64,000 bases of DNA from Variovorax sp. RA8 (GTDB lineage Bacteria; Pseudomonadota; Gammaproteobacteria; Burkholderiales; Burkholderiaceae_C), in contig NZ_LR594664.1 of NCBI RefSeq assembly GCF_901827175.1, forward strand, positions 248,001 through 312,000, written 5' to 3'. Positions 33,255-41,821 of this stretch are shown here, piece after piece (position 1 is the stretch's first letter; every line of letters starts with the position of its first letter). Under the pieces are notes generated by a model. The model made no database searches and was not told the DNA's origin. It was given only the letters and a program-made list of their open reading frames with translations. Position numbers and translations under genes: made by a program.

Positions 33255-36230
33255 ATGCTCCTGACCCGCAAGAATCATTCCGTCGACGGCGCGCCATCGT
33301 CGGCCCTGGTTTCCAGCCTGGCGCGCGGAATCTCGCGATCCCTCCCCACGATGGACCGGCGCGCGTTCCTGCGCCGCTCCGGCCTCGGCATCGGCGTCGG
33401 TCTTGCGACCTCACAGCTGTCGCTGGTCCGGAAGGCGAAAGCCGCCGACGCGACCGCGGTGGCCCCAGGCGGCAGCAAGATCGAAGTCAAGCGCACCGTC
33501 TGTGGCCACTGCGCTGTCGGGTGCGCGGTGGATGCGGTAGTCGAGAACGGCGTCTGGGTCCGTCAGGAGCCAGTGTTTGATTCGCCAATCAACCTTGGCG
33601 CACACTGCGCCAAGGGCGCGTCGTTGCGCGAGCACGGCCATGGCGAGTACCGCCTGCGGTATCCCATGAAGCTGGTTGATGGCAAGTACCAGCGCATTAC
33701 CTGGGATCAGGCGCTGGAGGAGATCAGCGCCCGGATGCTCGAGCTCAAGAAGCAGAGCGGGCCGGATTCGGTCTTCGTCATCGGCTCGTCGAAGCACAAC
33801 AACGAGCAGTCCTACCTGCTGCGCAAGTGGATGAGCTTCTGGGGCAGCAACAACACCGACCACCAGGCGCGCATCTGCCACTCGACCACGGTCGCGGGTG
33901 TCGCCAACACCTGGGGCTACGGTGCGATGACCAATTCCTTCAACGACATGCAGAACTCGAAGGCCGCGCTGTACATCGGCTCGAACGCGGCTGAGGCGCA
34001 CCCTGTGTCGATGCTCCACATGCTGCATGCCAAGGAGAACGGCGCCAAGATGATCGTGGTCGACCCCCGCTTCACGCGCACGGCGGCCAAGGCGGACCAG
34101 TACATCCGCATCCGCTCGGGTTCCGACATACCGTTTCTGTTCGGCGTACTGCACCACATCTTCAAGAATGGCTGGGAAGACAAGAAGTTCATCCGCGAAC
34201 GCGTCTATGGCATGGACAGGGTCCGCGAGGACGTACTCGCCAAATGGACCCCCGACAAGGTACTCGAGGCCAGCGGCGTTGACGAGGCCACCTGTTACCT
34301 AGCGGCCAAAACCATGGCCGAGAATCGGCCGAGCACCTTGGTCTGGTGCATGGGCCAAACGCAGCACTCGATTGGCAACGCCATGGTGCGCGCGTCGTGC
34401 ATCGTGCAGCTCGCGCTGGGCAACATCGGTGTGTCCGGCGGTGGCGCCAACATATTTCGAGGGCACGACAACGTCCAAGGCGCGACCGATATCGGCCCCA
34501 ACCCGGATTCTCTACCCGGCTACTACGGTCTCTCCGAAGGCGCATGGAAGCACTTCGCCGGAGTCTGGGGCGTCGATCTCGAATGGATAAGAAGGCAGTA
34601 CGCCCCCGGCATGATGACCAAGCCCGGCATGACCGTGTCGCGTTGGATCGACGGTGTGCTCGAGAACAACGAGCTGATCGACCAGGACTCCAACCTGCGC
34701 GGCCTCTTCTTCTGGGGCCACTCGCCCAACTCACAGTCGCGCGGCGTCGAGATGAAGAAGGCGATGGACAAGCTCGACCTGCTGGTCGTGGTCGACCCAT
34801 ACCCTTCGGCCACGGCGGCCATGGCAGCCATGCCCGGCAACCCCGAGGACCTCAATCCCAACCGTGCGGTCTACCTTCTGCCGGCGTGCACGCAGTTCGA
34901 GACCAGCGGATCCGTGACCGCGTCGAACCGATCGCTGCAGTGGCGCGACAAGGTGATCGAGCCGTTGTGGGAAAGCCGCAGCGACCAGATGATCATGCAC
35001 CAACTCGCCGAGAAGCTTGGCTTCGCCAGCGAACTGAACAAGAACTACAAGATGGTGCTTGGCAAGGCGGGACTGCCGGAGCCCGAGATCGAGTCGATCC
35101 TGCGCGAGATCAACAAGTCGTGCTGGACCGTCGGCTACACCGGTCAGAGTCCCGAGCGGCTGAAGGCGCACATGCGCAACATGCACGTCTTCGACGTCAA
35201 GACGCTGCAGGCGCGCGGCGGCATTGACAAGGCAACAGGTTACAAGCTCGACGGCGACTATTTTGGCTTGCCATGGCCTTGCTACGGCACGCCCGAACTC
35301 AAGCATCCGGGGTCGCCAAATCTCTACGACACCTCCAAATCGCTGATGGAAGGCGGCGGCAACTTCCGCGCCAACTTCGGCGTCGAGCGCGAAGGCGTCA
35401 GTCTGCTCGCGGAAGACGGCTCGCATTCGAAGGGTGCCGAGATCGCGACCGGATACCCGGAGTTCGACCACCTGTTGCTGAAGAAGCTTGGCTGGTGGAA
35501 CGACCTGACCGCGGTCGAAAGAACGGCCGCCGAAGGCAAGAACTGGAAGACCGATGTCTCCGGCGGCATCCAACGCGTCGCCATGGCGCATGGCTGCCAC
35601 CCGTGGGGAAATGCCAAGGCGCGTGCAGTGGTGTGGAACTTCCCCGACGCGATTCCTCAGCATCGCGAGCCGCTCTACTCGACCCGACCCGACCTGATCG
35701 ACAAGTATCCGACGCACGAGGACAAGCGAACGTTCTGGCGCCTTCCAACGCTGTACAAGAGCCTGCAACAGAAGAATCGCGACATCGGCAAGAGCTACCC
35801 GTTGATCATGACCAGCGGCCGCCTCGTCGAGTACGAAGGCGGGGGCGAAGAGACGCGCTCGAACCCGTGGTTGGCCGAACTGCAGCAAGACATGTTCGTC
35901 GAGATCAATCCACGGGCGGCGAATGACCGCGGCATCCGCGATGGAGATGACGTTTGGGTCAAAACCCCGGTCATGGCCGCGGTGCCGGGATTCCAGGGCT
36001 TGCGAGTCAAGGCACAGGTCACCGAAAGGGTGGATGCCGAAACCGTATTCCTGCCATTCCACTTCTCGGGTCGGTGGGGCGGCGTCGATCTGGCGCAGTA
36101 CTACCCCGAGGGCGCAAAGCCGGTCATCCGCGGCGAAGCAGCCAACACGGCCACCACCTACGGCTACGACAGCGTGACCATGATGCAAGAGACCAAGACG
36201 ACGGTCTGCCAGATCGAGCGGGCAGTTTAA
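33255..36230 (+). CDS. fdhA: formate dehydrogenase large (molybdopterin) subunit, Cys-containing
   Basis: A 991-aa catalytic subunit that oxidises formate to CO2. The Tat signal is MDRRAFLRRSGLGIGVG; the second Met at residue 33 is a possible start. The [4Fe-4S] ligands are Cys83, Cys86, Cys90 and Cys118. At the position of selenocysteine in E. coli FdnG there is Cys208 (DHQARICHSTTVAG), so no SECIS element is needed. The MGD-binding blocks (GSNAAEAHPVSMLHMLHAKENGAKMIVVDPRFTRTA; GNIGVSGGGANIFRGHDNVQGATD; C-terminal VEINPRAANDRGI) are intact. The Tat signal places it in the periplasm with the FeS and cytochrome b subunits that follow. Confidence 0.95.
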   Translation: MLLTRKNHSVDGAPSSALVSSLARGISRSLPTMDRRAFLRRSGLGIGVGLATSQLSLVRKAKAADATAVAPGGSKIEVKRTVCGHCAVGCAVDAVVENGVWVRQEPVFDSPINLGAHCAKGASLREHGHGEYRLRYPMKLVDGKYQRITWDQALEEISARMLELKKQSGPDSVFVIGSSKHNNEQSYLLRKWMSFWGSNNTDHQARICHSTTVAGVANTWGYGAMTNSFNDMQNSKAALYIGSNAAEAHPVSMLHMLHAKENGAKMIVVDPRFTRTAAKADQYIRIRSGSDIPFLFGVLHHIFKNGWEDKKFIRERVYGMDRVREDVLAKWTPDKVLEASGVDEATCYLAAKTMAENRPSTLVWCMGQTQHSIGNAMVRASCIVQLALGNIGVSGGGANIFRGHDNVQGATDIGPNPDSLPGYYGLSEGAWKHFAGVWGVDLEWIRRQYAPGMMTKPGMTVSRWIDGVLENNELIDQDSNLRGLFFWGHSPNSQSRGVEMKKAMDKLDLLVVVDPYPSATAAMAAMPGNPEDLNPNRAVYLLPACTQFETSGSVTASNRSLQWRDKVIEPLWESRSDQMIMHQLAEKLGFASELNKNYKMVLGKAGLPEPEIESILREINKSCWTVGYTGQSPERLKAHMRNMHVFDVKTLQARGGIDKATGYKLDGDYFGLPWPCYGTPELKHPGSPNLYDTSKSLMEGGGNFRANFGVEREGVSLLAEDGSHSKGAEIATGYPEFDHLLLKKLGWWNDLTAVERTAAEGKNWKTDVSGGIQRVAMAHGCHPWGNAKARAVVWNFPDAIPQHREPLYSTRPDLIDKYPTHEDKRTFWRLPTLYKSLQQKNRDIGKSYPLIMTSGRLVEYEGGGEETRSNPWLAELQQDMFVEINPRAANDRGIRDGDDVWVKTPVMAAVPGFQGLRVKAQVTERVDAETVFLPFHFSGRWGGVDLAQYYPEGAKPVIRGEAANTATTYGYDSVTMMQETKTTVCQIERAV

Positions 36231-36242
36231 GGAGCTTCAGAC

Positions 36243-36881
36243 ATGGCCAGAATGAAATTCATCTGTGACGCCGAACGCTGCATCGAATGCAACGGTTGCG
36301 TCACGGCCTGCAAGGCGGAGCATGACGTGCCGTGGGGCGTGAATCGACGCCGCGTGGTCACGCTCAACGATGGCATCCCGGGAGAGAAGTCCATCTCGGT
36401 CGCCTGCATGCACTGCTCCGATGCACCCTGCATGGCGGTGTGCCCCGTCGATTGCTTCTACCGGACCGACGACGGTGTGGTGCTGCACGACAAGGATGTC
36501 TGCATTGGCTGCGGCTACTGTTCCTACGCCTGCCCCTTCGGTGCACCGCAGTTCCCGTCTCAGGGCACCTTCGGTGCACGCGGCAAGATGGACAAGTGCA
36601 CCTTCTGCGCAGGCGGCCCCGAAACCAACGGCTCTGAGGCCGAATACGAGAAATACGGTCGGAATCGCCTGGCCGAGGGCAAGCTCCCCGCTTGCGCCGA
36701 GATGTGCTCGACCAAGGCGCTGCTCGGTGGTGACGGCGACGTCGTCGCCGACATTTTCCGCACGCGTGTGCTGGCGCGCGGCAAGGGCAGCGAGATCTGG
36801 GGATGGGGTACCGCCTACGGCAGCCCGTCGAACGGCTCCGCCAACGCGCCACAACAACCGAAGGCGGGGTCAACGAGATGA
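36243..36881 (+). CDS. fdhB: formate dehydrogenase iron-sulfur subunit
   Basis: A 212-aa ferredoxin-like subunit with four [4Fe-4S] cluster motifs: CDAERCIECNGCVTACKAE; CMHCSDAPCMAVCPVDC; CIGCGYCSYACPFG; and CTFC...CAEMC. It passes electrons from the catalytic subunit to the cytochrome b subunit. It lacks the C-terminal membrane helix of E. coli FdnH, like other short FdhB proteins, and should be exported together with the Tat subunit. It begins 12 bases after fdhA (AAGGAG site) and overlaps the next gene by four bases. Confidence 0.94.
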   Translation: MARMKFICDAERCIECNGCVTACKAEHDVPWGVNRRRVVTLNDGIPGEKSISVACMHCSDAPCMAVCPVDCFYRTDDGVVLHDKDVCIGCGYCSYACPFGAPQFPSQGTFGARGKMDKCTFCAGGPETNGSEAEYEKYGRNRLAEGKLPACAEMCSTKALLGGDGDVVADIFRTRVLARGKGSEIWGWGTAYGSPSNGSANAPQQPKAGSTR

Positions 36882-37111
36882 CAAGAACCTGCCTGTCGAT
36901 CGTGTTGTGCGCCGCCGCGATTCTCACCGCCTGCGGTGAGAAGGCTCAGACCTCCGGCGAAGGGCCGATGACGTCCGACGCTGCGTCCTGGCAAGGCGCA
37001 GAGAACCGCTACGTGGTGCCAGGCTGGAAGGAAGGCGACCGCGTCAGCTGGGAAACGCAGCTGCGAAGGCGCACCCAGTCACAGAACGAGCACGTCAGGA
37101 TCAGCCACTGA
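36878..37111 (+). CDS. small lipoprotein inside the formate dehydrogenase operon
   Basis: A 77-aa protein whose ATG at 36878 overlaps the fdhB stop (ATGA). MTRTCLSIVLCAAAILTACGEK is a lipoprotein signal with lipobox LTAC; the mature part is only about 57 residues and charged (NRYVVPGWKEGDRVSWETQLRRRTQSQNEH). Translational coupling to fdhB implies a role with the complex, perhaps tethering or assembly at the membrane. No named family is known to me. Confidence 0.75.
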   Translation: MTRTCLSIVLCAAAILTACGEKAQTSGEGPMTSDAASWQGAENRYVVPGWKEGDRVSWETQLRRRTQSQNEHVRISH

Positions 37112-37145
37112 GCTGCATCGTCGACATTGAACTGAAGGAATTCCC

Positions 37146-38279
37146 ATGCAACGCTCGATCCGCAATGCATTGTTGTCCGTTTCTGCGGCGCTCGCGCTGG
37201 CGGGCGCTGCGCTGGCCGAGCGGGCTGCGCCGGCTGTGGACCAGGCTTCACCGGCTGTGAACCAGTCCGCGCCGGCTGCGGAACAGGCGGTACCGATCGA
37301 AAGCAATGCCGAGCGCGCCAAGACCCAGCCCGGCAACAACGCCCCGTTCTGGCGGGCCGTGCGCAACTGGAGCCCGCAACCGGACACTACGAGCGCCGTG
37401 TCGGGCATCGAGAGCACCGTGCTGATCCAACCGTTCGTGCAGTACCCGGGCTCGCGCTTCACAACCGCTGGCGAAGCATGGCGGCAGGTGCGCAACCAGT
37501 GGATCATCCCGTACGGTAGTGCGTTGCTCGGCATCGTCGCGCTTGCGATCGCGCTTTTCCACTGGCGTAAGGGCCCGATCGGGCAGGCAGAAAACAGCGG
37601 GCGCGCCATCGAGCGCTTCACCTACTTCGAACGCGCAGCGCATTGGGCCAACGCCCTTGCCTTCTGCGTTCTCGCCATCTCCGGCATCGTGATGGCGTTC
37701 GGCAAGTTCTTCCTCCTGCCGCTTGTCGGTGGCGTCGCGTTCGGCTGGCTCAGCTATGCGCTGAAGACTGCGCACAACATTGTGGGGCCGCTGTTCGCGG
37801 TATCGCTGTTGATCGTGTTCTTCACTTTTCTTCGATCGAACTGGCCGCGTCGCGAGGACATCACCTGGCTGCGCAAGGCCGGTGGCTTGTTTGGCGGAAA
37901 AGAAGTGCCTTCACATCGTTTCAACGCCGGTGAGAAGGTGGTGTTCTGGGGCGGCGTGCTGCTGCTCGGCAGCATTGTCGTCGGCAGCGGCCTTGTACTC
38001 GATCGGCTCATCCCGAACGTGACGCTGCTGCGCAGCGACGTGCAGGTTGCCCACATGATCCATGCTGGTGCGGCTGTGCTGATGATGGCGATGTTCGCCG
38101 GCCATATTTACATCGGCACCATAGGCATGCGAGGCGCCTACCGTGCGATGCGTGACGGCGACGTGGACGAAGGCTGGGCCAGGGAGCACCACGCGCTTTG
38201 GTACGAAGACATCGAGGCAGGCAAGATCGCGGCACAGCGCAGCGAGCAGCAGCCCCGGGAAGCCGTCGTTCGGGGCTGA
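37146..38279 (+). CDS. fdhC: formate dehydrogenase cytochrome b subunit (gamma)
   Basis: A 377-aa protein. The N-terminus is a signal peptide (ALLSVSAALALAGAALA) followed by an Ala/Pro/Gln-rich run with three near repeats of PAxxQ-type units, then a periplasmic segment and four to five TM helices: SALLGIVALAIALF, the heme-b region RFTYFERAAHWANALAFCVLAISGIVMAFGKFFLLP, TAHNIVGPLFAVSLLIVFFTFL, and VVFWGGVLLLGSIVVGSGLVLD. The late HMIHAGAAVLMMAMFAGHIYIGTIG carries the second set of heme His ligands. It transfers electrons to the quinone pool. Last gene of the fdh operon. Confidence 0.93.
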   Translation: MQRSIRNALLSVSAALALAGAALAERAAPAVDQASPAVNQSAPAAEQAVPIESNAERAKTQPGNNAPFWRAVRNWSPQPDTTSAVSGIESTVLIQPFVQYPGSRFTTAGEAWRQVRNQWIIPYGSALLGIVALAIALFHWRKGPIGQAENSGRAIERFTYFERAAHWANALAFCVLAISGIVMAFGKFFLLPLVGGVAFGWLSYALKTAHNIVGPLFAVSLLIVFFTFLRSNWPRREDITWLRKAGGLFGGKEVPSHRFNAGEKVVFWGGVLLLGSIVVGSGLVLDRLIPNVTLLRSDVQVAHMIHAGAAVLMMAMFAGHIYIGTIGMRGAYRAMRDGDVDEGWAREHHALWYEDIEAGKIAAQRSEQQPREAVVRG

Positions 38280-38325
38280 GCGCTGCATCCGCCGAGTTCT
38301 CGCCATCGTCTCAGGAAACACCACC

Positions 38326-38601
38326 ATGCACACGGTTCGCATGTCGCTTCTCGCCGCAACCCTGTTCGCTGCGCATGCTTTCGCGCGACTGCCGGCGCCA
38401 CAAGGCGATCATGGAATACCGCGCGACGATGAAGACCACCGGAAGCGTCATCGTCCCCGCCGATGCCGCCGCGAAGTCCTGCGTCGACCCTGGCGGCTTG
38501 GCTGCACCCCCATTGCCGACGGCGGCCGTTTCGGCGCTCGGCAGGTAATCTTGAACCCCGCATCGGCCCTGCGTCTGACCAACGCACGCTCCGCGAGCTG
38601 A
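38326..38601 (+). CDS. short exported protein, probably frame-damaged
   Basis: MHTVRMSLLAATLFAAHAFA is a clear signal peptide, but the rest of this frame (DDEDHRKRHRPRRCRREVLRR) looks like out-of-frame translation. A neighbouring frame over the same bases reads ATMKTTGSVIVPADAAAKSCVDPGGLAAPPLPTAAV, more protein-like. So a one-base change soon after the signal may have split a small periplasmic protein gene. Too short to assign. It follows fdhC by 46 bases. Confidence 0.3.
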   Translation: MHTVRMSLLAATLFAAHAFARLPAPQGDHGIPRDDEDHRKRHRPRRCRREVLRRPWRLGCTPIADGGRFGARQVILNPASALRLTNARSAS

Positions 38602-38664
38602 GAAAATCGTAATGGCGACCTTGCGTGCCCAAAACAACGCCAGCATTCTGCGGAGGCCGCGACC

Positions 38665-39216
38665 TCATTCCGGAAGCTCGATCTCGCGGCGCTTGCGCAT
38701 CGCGCGGCCGATTCGCTCCAGATCATCGTCATTCAACAGTCGCGCGGCCATCGGCAGAAGTTCGCGCTCTTCACACTCCATGTGCCGCTCGTACAAGCCG
38801 ACCAGTGCCTCCACATCTTCGGATCGCAGCGGGACGGTGTGCCCCGCGGCAATCTGTTCGAGCACGACGCGCACCTGTTGCCAGCGAGCTTCGAGCTCCC
38901 GGTGCTCGGCTGCGAGGCCTTGCGTCATCTCGCGTAGGCACACGGGGTCCGAGCCGGCCATCGACTCGATGAGCGCGGGGAAGAGATCTTCCTCTTCATC
39001 TTCATGATGATGCCTTGCCGCGGTATCGAAATAGCGCATCACGTTGGCCGCCGCAGTACGAGCGTCCTCGTCCGCGCCGTGGCTGGCCAAGTGCGGCACA
39101 AGCCGCCGCAACGTCGCGCACTGACGCTCGATGCGGGCGTGGCATGCGGTAAGCATTTCCAGCGGAACCTCGAATCCGCCAACCGGTGGAGGGTGACCCG
39201 GAATGTCGATGCTCAT
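38665..39216 (-). CDS. hemerythrin-like HHE-domain protein
   Basis: A 183-aa protein starting at the ATG at 39216. Iron-ligand motifs of the hemerythrin fold appear in order: HARIERQC (residue 25 region), RHHHEDEEEDLFPAL, EHRELEARWQQV and ERHMECEERELLPMA. Such proteins bind O2 or NO or protect iron centres. Its ATG overlaps the stop of the upstream PAS gene by four bases, and both follow a MarR gene, so O2, NO or redox sensing by this operon is likely by inference. Confidence 0.88.
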   Translation of the reverse strand: MSIDIPGHPPPVGGFEVPLEMLTACHARIERQCATLRRLVPHLASHGADEDARTAAANVMRYFDTAARHHHEDEEEDLFPALIESMAGSDPVCLREMTQGLAAEHRELEARWQQVRVVLEQIAAGHTVPLRSEDVEALVGLYERHMECEERELLPMAARLLNDDDLERIGRAMRKRREIELPE

Positions 39217-39656
39217 GGCGCCCGTCTCCCCAACGCCGCGATCTGCTCTCGAAGCGCCCTCTCCGACTCGTACCGGTCGCTGCAATCACGGCCCACGGCC
39301 ACCGCACCGACGACCGCCCCGTTCGCATCGGCAACGAGACCGAAGCTGAGATCGACGTACAACTTGCGACCATCCTTGTGGATCGATCGGGTCGTACGTA
39401 CCTGGTTCCCATACCGCGTCTTGCCGTCGTCGATGGCCCGACGGAAGCCCTCCCAGTGGCCGGGTCGCAATCGCTCCGGAATGATGACGTCAAGACTCCG
39501 TCCAAGGATCTCACTTGCGGCAAACCCGAAAACGGCCTCAGCGCCGGGATTCCAGACCCGCACGACACCATCGCGGTCCGCGAAGATCACCGCGTCCGGA
39601 ATCTTCTCGACGATTGCTTCGAACAGGGCATGGCCCATGAGGTGATTGGGATGCAT
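39213..39656 (-). CDS. single PAS-domain protein
   Basis: A 147-aa protein that is one PAS domain with short ends: LFEAIVEKIPDAVIFADRDGVVRVWNPGAEAVFGFAASEILGRSLDVIIPERLR and the PAC-like tail RSIHKDGRKLYVDLSFGLVADANGAVVGAVAVGRDCSDR. No output domain is fused, so it must act by protein contact, perhaps with the overlapping hemerythrin or the upstream MarR protein. Ligand (heme, flavin or none) cannot be told from sequence. Confidence 0.88.
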   Translation of the reverse strand: MHPNHLMGHALFEAIVEKIPDAVIFADRDGVVRVWNPGAEAVFGFAASEILGRSLDVIIPERLRPGHWEGFRRAIDDGKTRYGNQVRTTRSIHKDGRKLYVDLSFGLVADANGAVVGAVAVGRDCSDRYESERALREQIAALGRRAP

Positions 39657-39678
39657 CCATGTTCTCCTGATTTACCCC

Positions 39679-40095
39679 TTATCCCGCTGCGTCGTCGATA
39701 CCGGGCACGGAGAATCCGTTCTTCACCGACTGAAGCTCGTCATGATGAAGTCGTGCCAGATGCTCCAGACGCTCCTCGCCTTCACCCGTCAACTGGACCT
39801 CAACCCGCCGCTGGTCGCCCCGGCCGACGTTGCGCCTCACCCATCCAGCCTCCTCGCACCTTGAGATCAGTGCTACGACGCCGTGGTGTTTGGCCTGCAG
39901 TCGCTCGGCGAGCTCCGCCACAGTCGCCCACTCTCTGCCGGGAAACCCTTTGATCTGGAGCATCAGTTGGTACTGCAGCGGGGTGACCCCGTTCCGGCGT
40001 GTCACCTCTTCACTGAATCTAAGAAAGCGTCGCAGTTGATAGCGAAACCGAGCCAGCGTCTCGAAATCGACCTTCGACATCTTACGTGTGGTCAT
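39679..40095 (-). CDS. MarR-family transcriptional regulator
   Basis: A 138-aa regulator from the ATG at 40095 (a TTG at 40101 is possible). MarR winged helix: GVTPLQYQLMLQIKGFPGREWATVAELAERLQAKHHGVVALISRCEEAGWVRRNVGRGDQRRVEVQLTGEGEERL, with the recognition helix at AKHHGVVALISRCEEAG and the wing at GRGDQRRVEV. It heads the operon MarR-PAS-hemerythrin. A perfect palindrome lies 23 bases upstream of its start and is the likely operator. The family typically responds to small ligands or oxidants. Confidence 0.92.
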   Translation of the reverse strand: MTTRKMSKVDFETLARFRYQLRRFLRFSEEVTRRNGVTPLQYQLMLQIKGFPGREWATVAELAERLQAKHHGVVALISRCEEAGWVRRNVGRGDQRRVEVQLTGEGEERLEHLARLHHDELQSVKNGFSVPGIDDAAG

Positions 40096-40117
40096 GAGCA
40101 ATTGCCCTTTTGAAAAC

Positions 40118-40144
40118 CAAACATATCACACCGTGATATGTTTG
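40118..40144. promoter_or_regulatory. perfect palindrome, candidate MarR operator
   Basis: CAAACATATCAC (40118-40129) and GTGATATGTTTG (40133-40144) are perfect 12-bp inverted arms around ACC. The site lies between the MarR operon (minus) and the flavin reductase gene (plus, 40300). Length and symmetry fit MarR-family operators. It is the longest perfect short-spaced palindrome I saw in the window. Confidence 0.65.
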
Positions 40145-40299
40145 CATGGACCCACGGTGATCTCACCCCTTCATGAGCACTGGTATGGACGAGCAAGGCA
40201 CGAAGCCCCTCGCATCTGAAGGATCGTTTCTGCACGGAGACGATGGGCGGCATCTTCGGCGGTTTACCTCACCGCGGCGATCATCAACGGGAGATCAGC

Positions 40300-41022
40300 A
40301 TGACCATCTATAAATCAAGGCTCCAAGGACGCGAACAGATCGCGCACGGCACGATGGCGTTTCATCTCGAAAAGCCCTTCGGTTTCGGCTTCAAGCCGGG
40401 TCAGGCCATGGACGTCGTGCTCGCCGATGCCCCGACGGCTGACGCCCAGAGCATGCGCCATACCTTCTCAATCGTCAGCGCACCGTTCGAGAAGGAGCTC
40501 ACCATTGCCACGCGCATGCGTGACAGCACCTTCAAGCGCGCGCTCGGAACGTTGCCCATCGGGTCGCTCATTGAGATCGAAGGCCCTTCCGGTTCACTCA
40601 CACTGCACAACGATCTTGCGCGCGCGGCTGTCTTGATTGCGGGGGGCATCGGCATCACTCCATTCATGAGCATTCTGCGGCAGGCGACCCATGACCAGCT
40701 GAAGCAGCGCTTGGTACTGGTCTACTCAAACCGCCGACCCGAGGACACCGCATTTCTTGCCGAGCTGCAAAGCTTTGAAGAGCGCAATCCCAGTTTCCAA
40801 CTGATCGCGACGATGACACTGATGAGCGCCTCCATCCAACCGTGGGATGGACAGACCGGCATGGTCAATGAAGCGCTGCTGAAAACTGCCTTGGAGGGTC
40901 TGTCGAATCCCATCTACTACGTCGCCGGCCCGCCGGGCCTGGTCGAGGGAATGCGACAAACCTTGAGTGACTCAGGCGTCGATGACGACGACATTCGCAG
41001 CGAAGAGTTCTACGGCTACTGA
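40300..41022 (+). CDS. FAD/NAD(P)-binding oxidoreductase, ferredoxin-NADP reductase-like
   Basis: A 240-aa flavoprotein starting at the ATG at 40300. FAD-binding barrel 1-100 (GFKPGQAMDVVL; RHTFSIVSAP as the R-x-[YF]-S flavin motif; GPSGSLTLH), NAD-binding domain 100-240 (LIAGGIGITPFMSILRQAT; LVYSNRRPEDTAFLAEL; YYVAGPPGLVEGMRQTL) and an aromatic C-terminus EEFYGY typical of ferredoxin/flavodoxin reductases. No 2Fe-2S domain is fused, so it reduces a separate partner. Divergent from the MarR-PAS-hemerythrin operon and probably controlled from the shared palindrome. Confidence 0.9.
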   Translation: MTIYKSRLQGREQIAHGTMAFHLEKPFGFGFKPGQAMDVVLADAPTADAQSMRHTFSIVSAPFEKELTIATRMRDSTFKRALGTLPIGSLIEIEGPSGSLTLHNDLARAAVLIAGGIGITPFMSILRQATHDQLKQRLVLVYSNRRPEDTAFLAELQSFEERNPSFQLIATMTLMSASIQPWDGQTGMVNEALLKTALEGLSNPIYYVAGPPGLVEGMRQTLSDSGVDDDDIRSEEFYGY

Positions 41023-41072
41023 TTACCGGGAACGTGGCGAGGCTTCACTCCATCTAACAGTTGAAAGCAGAT

Positions 41073-41804
41073 ATGCGAGTCACCCAGTCTTCCCGACAGT
41101 TCCCCCCGCAAACAGCCATCTCGGCAGCATCGACGGACCTCGACCTCGTCGAGCGCGCCGCCGATGGAGACCAGATCGCCTTCGAATGCATCATGCGGCG
41201 TCACAACCGGCTCTTGTTTCGTACAGCCCGAAGTGTTCTGAAGAGCGACGCAGAGACCGAGGATGCGTTGCAGGAATCCTATTTGCGGGCTTGGCGAGCA
41301 CTGCCAACCTTTCGCTCCGAGGCGAAGCTCTCGACCTGGCTGATGCGCATCGTCATCAACGAAGCGCTCGGGCGCCTGCGCCGGTGCGGCGCGCAGGTGA
41401 TTCCGCTTGATACCGCAATGGAGTCGGACGAACTTCAGGCGGAAGAATCGCTGGTGGACGATCAGGACCTCCAACCGGAGCGCGTCGCGATGCGCTCGCA
41501 AGTACGGCGACTGATGGAAGTCCGTATCGGCATGCTCCCCGAAGCCTTTCGCACTGTCTTCGTGCTGCGTGCTGTGGAGGAGATGAGCGTTGAGGAGGTT
41601 TCAGCAGCCTTGGACGTGCCTGAAGCCACTGTCCGCACTCGATTCTTCCGAGCACGCGGCCTCCTGCGTGAAGGCTTGTCGCGCGATGTCGATCTCGCGA
41701 CCGGCGACGCATTCTCATTCGCTGGTGCGCGCTGTGATCGCATCGTGGCGGGCGTGCTGGCGAGTTTCGCGGAGCACCGGGACATCTCCCGGTCGAGTTT
41801 CTAA
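41073..41804 (+). CDS. ECF-type RNA polymerase sigma factor
   Basis: A 243-aa sigma factor starting at the ATG at 41073 (TTG at 41061 possible). Region 2: AFECIMRRHNRLLFRTARSVLKSDAETEDALQESYLRAWRALPTFRSEAKLSTWLMRIVINEAL; region 4: LPEAFRTVFVLRAVEEMSVEEVSAALDVPEATVRTRFFRARGLLREGL. A 35-residue tail with two-part hydrophobic character follows region 4. No anti-sigma gene is adjacent; the next genes encode a Tat-exported ferritin-like protein and a cytochrome c, which may be its targets. Confidence 0.93.
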   Translation: MRVTQSSRQFPPQTAISAASTDLDLVERAADGDQIAFECIMRRHNRLLFRTARSVLKSDAETEDALQESYLRAWRALPTFRSEAKLSTWLMRIVINEALGRLRRCGAQVIPLDTAMESDELQAEESLVDDQDLQPERVAMRSQVRRLMEVRIGMLPEAFRTVFVLRAVEEMSVEEVSAALDVPEATVRTRFFRARGLLREGLSRDVDLATGDAFSFAGARCDRIVAGVLASFAEHRDISRSSF

Positions 41805-41821
41805 CCCGCCTGGAGATTGCC

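Noticed and set aside
33870..33885. Selenocysteine at the formate dehydrogenase active site
   Set aside because: The codon is TGC (Cys208), not an in-frame TGA; no SECIS is required.
34189..36188. Long minus-strand open frames opposite fdhA
   Set aside because: Shadow frames caused by high third-position GC of fdhA; their composition is Arg/Gly/Val/His-rich and has no family features.
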